Numbered from the stretch's first letter, positions 1 through 11,674 are shown. The stretch: 64,000 nt of DNA from Siphonodentalium dalli (GCA_032622095.1 CP136065.1:153639577-153703576); one strand, 5' to 3'. Notes: generated by a model not told the origin, from the sequence alone. Made by a program: numbers and translations.

Positions 1-1156
1 CACTTCATTGCAGTTGGTGAACAATAGTTCGTAGGAACCCAAACTGTACATACATGGATGTAAAGAATGCAACACAATATTTAGAACGTCAGACAACACA
101 TCAATTCGAAGTGTGGTTATATATGTGATAACGAATACCATCCCCCTGTTACGGAGTGTTAGTAACTATTGTACTGATGATACAATGAGTTATATGATAT
201 TTAATCGTGATAGACAAGGTAGAATTTTCGAAATACCTTGAAGTCGATGTAATGTGTTATTACATTTGTCATGTGTCTAACAAGACCACGCGCTCATACA
301 TACTGGCGGGCGTAGATTCGCAGGTATTGATCGTTAAAACAATATTACAGATCGCTCAGTCGAAAGAAATGTGAATTGTCATCTGATAGTGATAACAAGT
401 ACTATCTTTCGTATTTATTCATGTAAATTATTACAAAGGAGGATATGGCTGTCCTGTGCAACTTTCTGCGAATTAACAGAGCAGTGCCATGTATGATTTG
501 GCAGTATACATTAGGATACAAAGCAACGGAACTTACGAAATAACCGAAGCGAGTCGACGGAAACTTATGTAAAGTGAAACACGTGTAGCACGAAATTAGG
601 AGACATCGCATACCGTACTACATTGCGTCCTCAATTGTAAGTCATGATAGTCATCACGCCGTATGTGTGGCACAATATGCACTATGTGGTTTTGCCACAA
701 GTAAGCTATGTGCTTCTTTAGTCATTGTCAAGATGGCCATCTTAATTCCAATTGTTGGAAGATAAAGCCGTCTTGAGGAAAACAGAAAACACGGAAACAA
801 ATTACGGATACAGTGAAACGAAAAAAGTTCCCGTTTCGGATGTGAGAAATATTAATTAACTATCGGGTACAATAAATTGCAAGTTTGTAATATCAACAAT
901 AAATATTGAGTCGATAAACTCGCAACACAGAAAGATACAACCTTGAGAAAATAGAAACGATCCTGTCCTGGCGAGGAGGAATAAAAACTGACTAGACAAT
1001 AGATAGAATGCGGGTGTATTCATGCGAGACTAATCTGGACACGGATGTGAGTGGGGTCGGCACAGCAATAAAATTTTAACCCTCCTGATTGACACAAGGC
1101 CGGAGACGTAATCCATATAGTTCAGTTGAGGGCTTCTCCTTGGCGGAAAAACTTAC
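1..1156. other. Left-flank sequence, nothing firm
   Basis: Apart from the weak exon candidate beginning at 1157, I see no coding segment, RNA gene or recognisable repeat. If the gene continues, this is intron. The short open frame at 402-611 (minus) has no family features. Confidence 0.4.
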
Positions 1157-1224
1157 TTCTAGTGAAAATACTGGGGTGGTCTTATGCCCGAAAGTGGGCT
1201 TATACCCGCGAGAATACGGTAGTA
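1157..1224 (-). CDS. Possible next exon of the membrane-protein gene (weak)
   Basis: 68 nt, donor gtaagt, acceptor atccag with a poor pyrimidine tract. It begins with two bases, as exon 20 requires, and stays open for 22 codons, reading LPYSRGYKPTFGHKTTPVFS then LE. Phase and donor fit, but length and composition are unremarkable and chance cannot be excluded. Confidence 0.22.
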
Positions 1225-1253
1225 CTGGATCGAAAATTTGAAAGACTTATTCC

Positions 1254-1278
1254 ATGATGATGATGATGATGATGATGA
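1254..1278. repeat. (GAT)n microsatellite
   Basis: About eight tandem 'gat' units. Confidence 0.9.
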
Positions 1279-1696
1279 CTTTAGCAATGAATCACTAAAA
1301 GTTAAACTTACAAATCATCACAGATAAAGCTGAAAGTGGACAAAGGACTGCAGCAAATATTACAGCAGCGAATGGCTGTAAACAGCCCTGTATGATGAGG
1401 CGAAATATGACGGCTTCAAACAGTATAAAAAACTTATTGTCGTCGGCTGAAATAGAATGGACACATTCTAAACTCTGACATTGTCACAAATAACATACAA
1501 AAATATATCCCAGTGGCTTCGGCTAACAAACTTCTACACTCAACAAACTGCATTAAACAAGAGATAACGGTGATAGATATGCGAAAATATAGTTGGGGAT
1601 AAACGATTGTGTTTGGAAATTTGGCGAACTACACATGATCGATTTGGAAGATGTCACAAAGTGACTCTATTTACTGATCTCCTTAACTGATCTCCT

Positions 1697-2784
1697 TTAA
1701 CCCTCAGTGACGTGATTTGATGTGTCTAACGGGTGTAATTAGCAGCGAATTTGTTGCGCTCGCTTATTGATAATTTTATTAGACATGTTGTTACCGCGAA
1801 TTTCTTGAACACTGCCGAAATAGGTAACATTTCAATGCAAATTGTATCCGTTATTCCACAACTTAAATAATTACCAGCTAAATTTTCATTGTGAGAATCA
1901 CACCTATACAAAGGAACTGGTCGGTCTATATCATACAGGAATGGAGGAAATGTAATTTTTATTTATGCCAAACTTCATTGGAAAAGTTGAGAAAGTCAGC
2001 ATAAAATGTTGAACAGACGGTTCAATTAGGGGGAAATCCTTGTGATGCAGGGAATACACATCCCATCTCCGATTATAATTTAAACTTCTGTGGAGAAAAC
2101 TGGAAAAATCTAGCTTTAATATTGAGTAAATCATAACATTTTTCGACGTGATCGTTGGTTGCGTCATTTTCAGTTTGTCGTTTTCGCATAACATGTTGTT
2201 TATTTATCTGGTGCGATGGTATTACTCGTCTCTTAAATATAAATAAACCCTACGATTCCCAATATCAATAAAAAATAAAAATAAATTCAACTTCCTTCTT
2301 TGGGTGAGGCTCTCGAGTGACTCAATTCTGCGATCACTGGATTGGTCCGGCTCTTCCATTAATTATACAGGCTCTTCCAATAACCTGCCGATTGAGCCAC
2401 TCTTCCGGTTTGCAACATAACACACACACGTGGTTTTAATTTCTCCACTAGATCAAAGTTGAATTAAGAATTGCAAAGTTGATTCAAACGATATAAATTA
2501 TAATTATTCGGAAAGTGGCAACAAGAAATAGATCTTTGGTTTGTTCTGGCGGATTTGGAAACGTTTTCAGTACCGGTACCGGTACCAGTACGTTGTAATA
2601 TGTCGTTGAAAATGGAATAATTATTTGCACCCCAGCCAGAATTTAAATAGATTATTCCATATTAAACATACAAAACTGAATATTCACCGTTTATATAAAC
2701 GGAAAACTTGCCATGTAAACCAACACGTCAAATCACGTCATTGAGGAATAGGTAGCCACGTCAAATCACGTCATTGAGGGTTAT
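1697..2784. mobile_element. 1.1-kb element with TTAA ends and inverted CCCTCA termini
   Basis: The left end is TTAA followed by ccctcagtgacgtgatttga. The right end is the inverted form (tcaaatcacgtcattgaggg) followed by TTAT, a TTAA with one change. The inverted terminal repeat is about 24 bp with one or two mismatches. The right terminal motif is present twice, at about 2726-2746 and 2759-2780. The TTAA target and the CCC start fit piggyBac-type non-autonomous elements. The two small minus-strand open frames inside (1726-1911, 1931-2194) show no transposase similarity. Confidence 0.6.
2569..2592. repeat. Short 'ggtacc' tandem palindrome
   Basis: Repeated ggtacc units form a self-complementary stretch inside the 1.1-kb TTAA element. 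Confidence 0.6.
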
Positions 2785-2939
2785 GCTAGAAAACTATTTG
2801 AGAGTTAAAGAGTTAAACTAACTCACAATAGAGTTTCACAACTGGCTGTCATTGTGACACCCCTTAATTTAGCTTATAATACAAAGGCGTGTTAGATCTC
2901 GCTAAGTTATAATCACCATTTCGCTTTAGACATCAGTTT

Positions 2940-3065
2940 TAAATTATTCTGAAACGTCCAACACTTATGGCAAAATATGAGGGTTTCAAACGGTATAAAC
3001 AGTTTGTTGCTCTCATTGAGTAAAATGGAAGAGAAAAAACTCTATATTGTGATCAAATTTAGGGC
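2940..3065. repeat. Dispersed repeat, 'tatgagg..cttcaaac.gtataaacag' type
   Basis: A short intron repeat containing caaacggtataaacag and taaaatggaag. Related copies occur at about 1385-1470 and, in tandem, at 4150-4450. Confidence 0.6.
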
Positions 3066-3235
3066 TCCAACGATGTGCATCGTGATATTTTTTTGACAAT
3101 GCGATGCACATTACGATGCAGAATTGCTAGCTGCTTCGATGAATTAATTCAGCTTTTGTTGCAGGAATCACGCTTGGCAACATAAACAGATTCCTGCAAT
3201 TAGAGAGGCTAAGTTAATTTAGTATATCTCTCTCA

Positions 3236-3495
3236 TTAAACCTTTATTTACTAAATGGATTCTCCCGCCCAGTTATAACTGTAAACATTGGAATAGTCTA
3301 TTATTCATTTGGAGGGGTGTTCAGGAAAAATGATCAGACGCAGAGAGATGAAATGATATCAGAAGTGCAGACGTATTCTTATTCACTGGTGGGAAATATT
3401 CAGATAATAAGTTCAACAAACGACCTATGATCTTATTATCTTAACATTCCTAAGGAAACTACTCGTCAATGAGTATTTAGTATAGAAAGGGTTAA
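3236..3495 (-). mobile_element. TTAA element family D, copy 1
   Basis: Bounded by TTAA on both sides (cattaaacctttatttac ... tagaaagggttaa). It contains the family core, an inner inverted pair around gttcagataataagttcaac. Family length is about 250 bp. The terminal aaaggg / cccttt next to TTAA suggests piggyBac-type mobilisation. Confidence 0.7.
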
Positions 3496-3552
3496 TGAAA
3501 CTGATAATCTATGTGGTATATTAATGGTGAAAAACTGAATACTAGATAATTG

Positions 3553-4022
3553 TTAAAGGTACTCAATCCGATCAGACGGTCCCCATATCAAGATACAACA
3601 ACAACAACATTTCTTCAAAATAGGCTTTAGTTATCAGAATCGATTTATTGCAACAAAATAGTGCTAACAACTGTCAACTATGGTATAAAATTTCCCAAAA
3701 CTTGTTATTTATCAACATTTTGTTCAGCATAATATGGCCGTAAATTATCACTTAAGTATCAAGAAATTTGGCCGTATTTAATACCACTTGATTTTAAATT
3801 TATCCATCTTCATCTGCAATTTTGTCAGAGACTGTCCGTTTGACCACGTGTTTCTGGGCCACATATAATTGCACATCTCGAGAAATAACAAACTTCAAAA
3901 ATTGATATGTGATAACTCTGAGCTTTTGATGGTGGGTTCCTCGACTCAGATCAAATAATTTTTACCCGCGAAGTCAAAGAAATAGTAATTTAGGAGCGTT
4001 AATTCGGATAATGCATCTTTAA
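3553..4022 (+). mobile_element. TTAA element family E, copy 1 (about 470 bp)
   Basis: It begins ttaaaggtactcaatccga and ends gataatgcatctttaaa. It shares its full length with the copies at 14060-14501, 38393-38863 and 61807-62212. Weak inverted termini, AG-T-C--AT next to TTAA. Non-coding. Confidence 0.75.
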
Positions 4023-4149
4023 ATAACATATGATATGCTTTGGGCTGGAAAGTATTTATTTTTATAAATTGCGATGCATTACATCAGACACTGACATTGT
4101 GATGTAAAGAACAAACTGTGATGCATTGAAATAGCCATAGTAAAATTCA

Positions 4150-4450
4150 GAATAAAAAATATGAGGAAGTGAATTATGATCACTTCAAACAGTATAAACA
4201 TTCGTTGTTCCCGTTGTCTGAAATGAATGGGCAATAACTCTATATTACAGTAAATTCAGGCTCAAATTCAGAAGAGGCTGACTATGATCCCTTCGAACAG
4301 CATAAACAGCTCATTCTTATAGTATGAAATGGAAGGGAAATAACTCTATATCGTGGTAACATTCAGACTCAAACAAAGTGATGAATTAAGATGACTTCAA
4401 ACAGTATAAACAGCTTTGTTTCTCCCATCGTATGTAAGAAACCCTGGGGG
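4150..4450. repeat. Tandem copies of a dispersed intron repeat, about 110-bp unit
   Basis: About three diverged units with cttcaaacagtataaacag, followed by gtatgaaatggaagg and aataactctatat. They end close to exon 20 (4501). Confidence 0.65.
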
Positions 4451-4500
4451 TGTCCTGGTATAAGTGAAATAACTCTAAATTTTGAGTAATATACACATAC

Positions 4501-4565
4501 CAGGGACATCAAAGTCGAAGAACATGAAAGCTGCAATCTGAGCGAACAACACAACCAACGGTATC
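4501..4565 (-). CDS. Exon 20 (residues 670-691 plus 1 nt), membrane span
   Basis: 65 nt, acceptor tttcag and donor gtatgt. Its first base joins TG of exon 19 to make Trp. It reads IPLVVLFAQIAAFMFFDFDV then P plus one base: a hydrophobic span followed by acidic residues. It is the last exon that can be assigned with confidence; the coding sequence must continue to the left. Confidence 0.85.
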
Positions 4566-4781
4566 CTGAAATATATTGCAGAAACATTATTCAATAATAA
4601 CAAATAGCTTTTTTGTTGTTATATAATGTAAAACCTAACTACAAATATCTATCTGTCATCAGAGCATACATATTTGCTCTGTATCCTTGCTGGCAACAAC
4701 GATCCACAAATTAATCAGTCGCCGTTCATATTCGGCTGATTAACCTATAATCTTATACTCGCTGGTAAAAAAAAACACCAA

Positions 4782-4883
4782 CATGTGATATACAATGTTT
4801 TATAAATATGTGATATACAATTTTTTATAAATATTGTGATAAATATGTGATAAATATGTGATATACAAATGTTTTATAAATAT
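4782..4883. repeat. AT-rich tandem repeat
   Basis: Repeats of tatgtgatatacaa and ttttataaata, with a period near 30 bp and variable. Confidence 0.75.
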
Positions 4884-6059
4884 CAATTTCAAGACTACAA
4901 ATAGCTATTTTGTGAATAAAATACAGATAGGACTGAAGATGAGGTATACTCTTTGTCTATAAAGGCATAATAAATTTGCAATTCATGGTAAATCTCTAAA
5001 TAACCTATCTGCAATTTGCCATGATTGAGGGTGCTACCAAGATAGAGTGCTCTCTCTTGATACGCTCTTGGTACAATCTTAATATTTTCGTGTGGATTTC
5101 TAAAAATAACCCCTAAAACTGTCCCATGTATGTCATAAGAAATTATAAATAAAATTGATATTAATTGATAGAAGCTTTCTGTACAGGTGTTCTTGATTCA
5201 TATCTATTATTTTATACCCTGGAATCTATATACCTTACTCGTATTTAAATTCGCACAGTACTGCACATCATGGTAAAGTCAACAATGTTCAAATGCTTGT
5301 AAGAAATACACATATTCTAGATTTCATGTGCATGAAAGAACGTCCCGTCCCCTATTCACCACTCTGGGTTGACACCATGCCCATAGACAGTCTGAGATAG
5401 TTATGCCATCACAACCCGCAGCCAAGTGTTGATTTTTCTGAAGTAAGTTGCCTTCTCAGTTGTGTTTTTCTGTTTTCGAGTTCATTTCATTGATGTACAT
5501 GCAGTCCATAACTATTTCAATGTCAGAATAATTATTTGGAGCATATAAACATCCATCATCGCAACAAAATGGTGATGTGTTATGGTCTACATGATGTAAA
5601 TCTGCTGTGATCATGTTTATTACAAATATATCTTCAGAAATGACTAAGAATTGAAACTTTCGTCAGATCCACAACTTTTATGAACATATTTCTGTCATTT
5701 TTGAATTCGCGCAGATAGGTGCACGAATTTAAAGTGAGCAAATTCAAAACTAAGCGAAATACAATATTTTCCAAAAAAGTAAAATATTTATCTCCTAGAA
5801 GTATCTTGCCCACTGAACTATATGGTATGTTCCCAAAATATTAACAAGGAAGGGTTAACAAACCCGGTACGAAAATTCTATGGTACATTTTATCCTGTTT
5901 CCTGAACTGTAACCTCTCATGACATCATCTCCAAATGTCCCTATATAAGCTCTGTAGCCAGATCGCTTTTCACTGTGTGAATTTAAATACGAGTAAGGTC
6001 AAACTTGTTGGGAAGAGATAGACCATCTTTAAATAAATGTTGTGCAACGAAATACTCAC
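4884..6059. other. Intron between exons 19 and 20, no further feature seen
   Basis: AT-rich intron. The joined phases of exons 19 and 20 make a hidden exon here unlikely unless it has matching phase. Confidence 0.5.
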
Positions 6060-6216
6060 CAAACTGGAGAAGTAATGGCTACTAACACACACAAGGCTGA
6101 TGTTATTAGACACATCGGTGGAAAGGCAACAATCAGGGCAGTGCTCCCCAGTGACCCTTTAATGACGTAGTTCCAGAGTCTGTTAAAATGGCGAGCAAAA
6201 CTCTTGCCGAGAAAAC
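6060..6216 (-). CDS. Exon 19 (residues 618-669 plus 2 nt), membrane spans
   Basis: 157 nt, acceptor tttgcag and donor gtgagt. The first two bases complete Gly of PDTG. It reads FLGKSFARHFNRLWNYVIKG, then a 31-residue hydrophobic run SLGSTALIVAFPPMCLITSA ...SPV, long enough for one to two spans with a Pro-Pro kink. Confidence 0.9.
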
Positions 6217-6384
6217 CTGCAAAAATAGATAGAAAAATAGTTATAGATATATAATTTAATCATAAACTGTAAATTCATGGAACACTATTAAACAATTGGT
6301 TGTCAATTAATTATCCTTTAGGGTTATTTATTGATAACCTTTTTCGTAATCAGTCACACATCCAGAAAACACAGGTGCTCGAAA

Positions 6385-7235
6385 AAACTCTGGGTAGCAT
6401 GGTTGAACTTTGGAAGATTTACTGCAGTTTTGTAATCGATTAATTCATCAGCGAGATTGTCAAACTGTTCATCTTTCTGAATAAGCCCAAAGCATTTTGA
6501 CAAACTAATCAACAATAAATCTGTAACAAGGTCCCTCGCTTCTTCTTTGGATTCAGAATTTTCAAGTCATAAAATACTGTTCATCAAATGTTAATTTCTG
6601 AATCATTTTAGCGACAATTGCCTGATAAAATGCACGCGCACTGTCATAGAATGTTTTCAATTCATTGTTTTCACTTCACTTATTTGACATTTGACCTCCT
6701 CGATGTATGTGCATGTTGTCATGCTAACTGTGAGGCTGGCATCCAGATGATGATTCTCTTTTAACCCATATGGTACAGATGTGATAGTGTCACTGACTCT
6801 TATAACGATGGTTTTCACAAACTTTCCTAGGAATTTCCTTAATAACCTTTCCATTTTCACTCTGCATGAATCCCAGCATAGTTTCATCAGATTCAAATAA
6901 CGTATTAAATTTATTCATTGGGTGAAGAATGTAGTTCAGGAAGAGAAATGTCAGCTTCATTTGGTGATCATGCAAATGTTCACAACATCACTGTGACTCT
7001 CAAAATAACTAATGAGGGCTGGCCATTGTTGGAGGATTCTGCCGATACACTTTTCTAAACTGAGTCACTGTGTTTTCGCATGTTTAAGAATTTTTGCTGG
7101 ATCAACATCAGCGAATTCAACAAACTTTTTGTATTCCTCTTTCCGTTTTGAACTTTTATTGAAATGGGAATAAATGTCAGATAGTATCTGACAAATCTGA
7201 CTTGCGCTTTTTGGATCGGAGTTTCAGACATTGTA
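6385..7235 (-). pseudogene. hAT-type transposase pseudogene fragment
   Basis: Read on the minus strand, about 280 codons can be followed through several stops and frame changes. Recognisable pieces in order: KRKEEYKKFVEFADVDPAKI; then KHAKTQ-stop-LSLEKC; then GRILQQWPALISYFESH; then FLFLNYILHPMNKFNTLF; then GFMQSENGKVIKEI; then AFYQAIVAKMIQKLTFD. Known: the segment TRWLSLE..(V/I)xRxLxQWPAL is characteristic of hAT-like transposases and proteins derived from them, upstream of the C-terminal dimerisation region. The Trp of TRWLSLE is here a TGA stop. No terminal repeats were found and the copy is inactive. It lies in the intron between exons 18 and 19. Confidence 0.75.
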
Positions 7236-7774
7236 AACAGATATATAATATATATAGACGAGGACAGTAGAAAATAAGTGATTTGATATGATGAAAGAAA
7301 AATGTGTTACGTTATATAGTCACACAAAAGCTTGCAAGAAAATCTGTCGTTAATGATATTGACAAAACAGCTCAGTTTCCACTTACTCTTTAGTCACATT
7401 CACAAAAGAATCAAAGCCGACACAGAACGAGTATCTCTGGTAGGATTAGTATAAACTTATTTATTGCACCCACATGGCTTCACTGCATGTGGTCAGCTAA
7501 TTGATATTTGCACCTGTGTTAGTCGCCACAGGGACAGCATATTAATCACTGTACAATCATATTTTTTTAATTATGGCAAAGAAATTTGAAATCAGGAGAT
7601 TCTGTTTCCGGATCGGGAGCACGGGATAAATAGGAGACAGGAGGATTTTGAACTCTTGGAGAATTCTGAGTAAATTTGACAATAACTGCTTTGACAATAA
7701 TTCTCTTTTCGGTGATGAGGGAGGTGGCTGAGAACACAGTATCTTCGTTTATTTGGACCGAATGTCCTTCTTAC

Positions 7775-7889
7775 CTGTATCGGGCTCTGCTTCGAAGTCA
7801 TTCCTCGACTGCCGAACGTGGTTCCATAAGGATCGTAACCGAGATGCCAGTGTGTGAGTCCTGGAGGAGTCCCGAGGGTAGAGTTTACC
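7775..7889 (-). CDS. Exon 18 (residues 580-617 plus 1 nt)
   Basis: 115 nt, acceptor tttgcag and donor gtaaga. Two frames are open; the one that joins both neighbours reads GKLYPRDSSRTHTLASRLRS then LWNHVRQSRNDFEAEPDT. The other open frame is a shadow. It looks like a basic cytosolic loop ending at a PDTG motif completed by exon 19. Confidence 0.87.
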
Positions 7890-9483
7890 CTGCAAACATA
7901 ATCAAAGCAAAATATATCCATCATGTTCTAGATTCATGTAATAAGGAAAAACAAACCAGACATTAAAAGCTGCATCCTCGAACTAGTGGATTCACCGAAA
8001 ACAACACTCCAAAATGACACTTCCTGTTTCTCAAGAGAAAAAATAGAGGAGTGACTGTCCCACTGAGACTAATGATACTTAGCTAGAGGGTCTCCGTTGA
8101 GCAGTGGAGGATGTCCACCTTGAAATTTCCAACTGCATGCCCCCCTCCCCTCCCTCCACAATAACTCATAGCCCATCCCCTCCCAACCGGACCAAGCTCC
8201 AGAGTTTGTAAAGTTCATTTTGCACATCACCATTAGCTTGTAATTTACAACTGATACCTCAATCTTTCCCAACTCTGTCCATGGACCCTACACACCAAAT
8301 ATCAGAATATAAATCAGTTGCGCGGTTCCAGAGAAGATGTTTCAATAAGTTTCATTTATCAATGAAATCATTGGACAGAAAAGTGTTAAGTCCCTTTGAT
8401 CCCGCCATTTCTTGACCGGTCATCGCAGTTTAGCCCATTTTAACAAATCTGTCACCCAAGGACCCTCCATAGGCCTTATAGCTTTTGAGAAAAAGACATT
8501 TTAAAAATAACAATGGAATAAAAGAGTGATGTCCCTGGCCATGCCCATACTTGACCTACTGTCAGTACTGATTCTATTTGAACAAATATGAATCCCAGAC
8601 ACTATAGAGGGAAAGAGTTATGTCCCTGAAACCCATTTTAACAAATCTGAGTTCCAGTTACCCAAAGACCCTCCATACCAAATATAACCTAAATAGGCCA
8701 AATGGTTCATGCAAAGAAGTCGTTACATGAATTACTATGGAGGCAATAGTTAATTGACTTGGTGACTCACTTTACACAAAGCTGAGTTCCAGTCACACAT
8801 GTATACCTCCATGCCAAATATAAGCTTAATAGGCCAGATTGTTCTTGTGAAAAACACATTTTAAGAATTACTAAGAGTTATGTCCCTGGCTTATTTGAAC
8901 AAATCTGAATCCTAGTCACCAAAGGACCCTCCATATTAAATATACGCTAAAAACCTGATGGTCTTGCAAAGAAGACATTTTAAGAATTACTTTTGAGGAT
9001 AAGAGTTATTTATCTTCCTGGTCTCGCCCTTATTTGACTTGGTGACCATATTTATACAAATCTGAATCCCATTAACCAAAGAACCCTCCATATTAAATAT
9101 AAACTAAATAGACCCAATGGTTCTTGCAAAGAGTAAATTTCAAGAATTACTATAGAGGGAAATATTTATGCCCCTGGCCTTATCTCTGGTGGAGCGCTGG
9201 GTAGGGGAGTGTTAAATCTCTTTTTTAGATATTTGAACAAATAAATCTGGCACTTTATTTGCTATAAGGACCCCAAGACCTTCCCTTGAGACCAACTCTC
9301 GAATTCCTGGGAATGTTGATAAATCTGTCAGATAAGATCAGATATCACATGACATGTGTATGCCTACAGCTAAATAATACCTGAAGGCTGAATGATAATA
9401 TGGTATTATTGTCAGTATAAGAGAGATAACTATGTCAGGAATTGAGCACATATTGTTTTGTGGCATTAGCAGTGAAAGGCAAA

Positions 9484-9499
9484 GGGGGGGGGGGGGGGT
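9484..9499. repeat. Poly-G tract
   Basis: A run of about 16 G. Similar tracts, or poly-C on this strand, occur at 29607 and 49804. Length in the assembly is uncertain. Confidence 0.8.
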
Positions 9500-9826
9500 C
9501 AAACTTCAGAAGGGTGTTTTTCCCCCTAAAATAAATGATGCATTTACAAAAAATCAGACAAATGCAAGGAACAATGTAAATCATTCATTTGCACAGGAAT
9601 CAGAAAAAGGCCATGAGACTTTTAAACAGATCTGGATTCCAGTCATCCAAGGACCCTCCTCCATGCCAAAGATAAGCTAAATAGATATTTTAAGAATTAC
9701 TCTAAAGGAAATAGTTATGTCCCTGGCTCCTCCCCTATTTCACCAGGCAGCCCCATTCAAACAAATCTGAATCAGTCATGAACAGATAATCCACACCAAA
9801 TATGACCTCCATTCAGTCTTGAAGTT

Positions 9827-10715
9827 AGTTTAAACATATTTTATTGTAATCACTTATGTACAATTGGGATTGGGGCACAAGTTATACAACTTATATAGCC
9901 CCTCTCCCCATACAATTACACACGTTATTATAATAACAAGATGGTATATATGTTTAAATTGTTTTATGTGTTACCAGATCCAGGTTCGGTATGTGAGTTC
10001 ATTTAGGTTGATTACTGATTGTTGACATTGGAAAGATGTATTAGTTAATTTAGTAGTACCGTTGGGGTACTAAAATGATGACCTTCGCACGTGACTAGAG
10101 GTGGTGAATGTGTTAATTGGTAAAGCGGTTTGAAGCGACTATTTATTTTTGAGCTTCTGCAAATATTAATTTGTTTTTGTTATTACTAATGTTAGGTATA
10201 CCTTTTAGGAGGTCAGTGATATTGTATACAGTGATACCTTTTGTTCTAAGTCTGTTAAAAAGCCGTATGCGGTGTGTCTGGTATAGGGGGCATAAGAAAA
10301 AGTAATGGTGGGCGTCTTCGATTTCGTTTCCACAATCACAGAATGGGCTAAAAGCTATGTGGTTTTCGAATTTGTCGTGATTTAAGTCGCTGCATTTGTT
10401 TCTCAATTTGGTATGTATTATATTGGTTTTTCTGGAACCGGTATAATAGTAGTTTGGGGGTTTGGGTATGTAGTATATAATTTTGAGGAATATCTTGAAT
10501 TCATGTAAGCTTTCAGCTTTGGTTACAATGTCGGGGAGTTTGTTCAAAGTTAGGCACATTTTTGGCATGAACGATTTTCTGAAATGTTCAGTTTCGCAAT
10601 AATATGCATAGAAGTCGCCAGGTCTTCTGAAGGAATAGCCCAAAACCTCGCCGGCTCGTGGTGGTAGGAGTATGGTTAGATAACTAGGTGCGTCAGCATT
10701 TATTATTTTGTAGAG
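9827..10715 (-). mobile_element. 5'-truncated LINE with 12-bp target duplication
   Basis: The identical 12-mer agtcttgaagtt lies at 9815-9826 and 10716-10727. Between them is an 889-bp minus-strand insertion holding the end of a non-LTR retrotransposon ORF2 and about 300 bp of 3' UTR with an AATAAA near its end; there is no long poly-A. Removing the insertion and one 12-mer restores the surrounding 150-bp tandem unit, with ccaaatatgacc before and ctggagaagaag after. This is strong evidence of target-primed insertion into the array. Confidence 0.88.
10143..10715 (-). pseudogene. LINE ORF2 C-terminus (after the reverse transcriptase)
   Basis: An open frame of about 190 codons ends at a stop near 10143. 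It runs LYKIINADAPSYLTILLPPR, then LGYSFRRPGDFY, LRNKCSDLNHDKFENHIA and FCDCGNEIEDAHHYFFLCP. Known: the C-x-CG...HH-F--CP motif is the Cys/His region at the C-terminus of many LINE ORF2 proteins. The reverse transcriptase and endonuclease are missing because of the 5' truncation. The frame is intact to the truncation point, so the insertion is fairly recent. Confidence 0.85.
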
Positions 10716-11221
10716 AGTCTTGAAGTTCTGGAGAAGAAGATCTTTTAAGAATTAGGGAAAAGATTATGTCCCTGGCTTGACCCCATTTGAACTGGTGACC
10801 TCATCATATGAAGAAATAGTTTAAGCTTATAATAGTCACACTTTATTGAAAATTATTAGCGCCTCTTTAAGTCATTTGAGACAACGGCACCTATCCTGTA
10901 ACATTTCCTGTGTAATCTTATATCTGTGCACCAGTTTTCCGACATATTTTCTGAGCTGATAATAAACTCTCTTTGTTAATCATGCAATTTATCAGCCCCC
11001 CTTTGAGTCATGTGAGATCGAAAAGTGCATTTGCCATGACATTCCCTTTGCCATGTGACCAATGTGTACCAATTTTCCTACATATATCCTAAGCTCATAA
11101 GGAACGCTCTTTATTGCTCATATATGCCCCTTTAAGTCGTATGGTGATAAACATGACATGCAGAAAAATATTGTCACCGCTGATAATGATATAAACAAAA
11201 CGGCAAACGGTTAATTTATAC

Positions 11222-11330
11222 AAGCTTGTATTCCTTCATTTTTCAAAACTTGGCACATATAGATGGTACAAAATATATGTGCCAAGTTTTAAAAAATTTA
11301 CTGAAAAATGCAGGAATACAAGCTCGGACA
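11222..11330. repeat. 110-bp foldback, AT-rich
   Basis: The arms carry caagcttgtattcc and the inverted ggaatacaagct, and inside them acttggcacatata and tatatgtgccaagt. The loop is about 12 bp. Likely a small foldback element. Confidence 0.75.
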
Positions 11331-11504
11331 ACTGAATTGATTTGAACTTATAAACCAGTGAGTGTATTTTATACAACTTCAGCGAAATCTCAATATAATT
11401 TAGCTTTTAGATATATATTTTTTTCAGTTCAAAACCAGGTCACCTAATTCTGAGTCATGGATTATCCACCTTTGAAATTCATCAGTACATATATATTTAC
11501 TTAC

Positions 11505-11594
11505 GTCGGCTTGACTGAGTTCCAGGTCTGGTGTGAAGGGACTGATACAGAATAAGGCTCGGAGACTTACTGGACTACACCACGGGATGATGAT
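11505..11594 (-). CDS. Exon 17 (residues 550-579), first hydrophobic segment
   Basis: 90 nt, phase 0 on both sides, acceptor ttttgcag and donor gtaagt. It reads IIIPWCSPVSLRALFCISPF then TPDLELSQAD. With the end of exon 16 it forms one probable membrane span or re-entrant loop with a Pro-Trp-Cys-Ser-Pro core. Confidence 0.89.
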
Positions 11595-11674
11595 CTGCAA
11601 AAATAAGTGAGAAATATTGAGATGGAAAATATTGAAATTAACACTTAATCATACAGGTGTCATCCGTTTATTCC

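Larger units (their letters stand above)
8270..10830. repeat. Diverged tandem array, about 150-bp unit, split by a LINE
   Basis: Units carry, in order, acaaatctgaatcccagtca, aaggaccctccatacc, aaatataagctaaatagg, agaagacattttaagaatta and gttatgtccctggc. About ten diverged units lie in 8270-9814, and the array resumes at 10728. The same unit forms 33540-34660. Confidence 0.8.

Noticed and set aside
7676-7966. Plus-strand and shifted minus-strand open frames over exon 18
   Set aside because: They are shadows of exon 18; the spliced frame that fits both neighbours is different.
8270-9770. Regular repeats as a CRISPR array
   Set aside because: Units are about 150 bp and diverged, with no constant repeat and unique spacers, in an animal genome.
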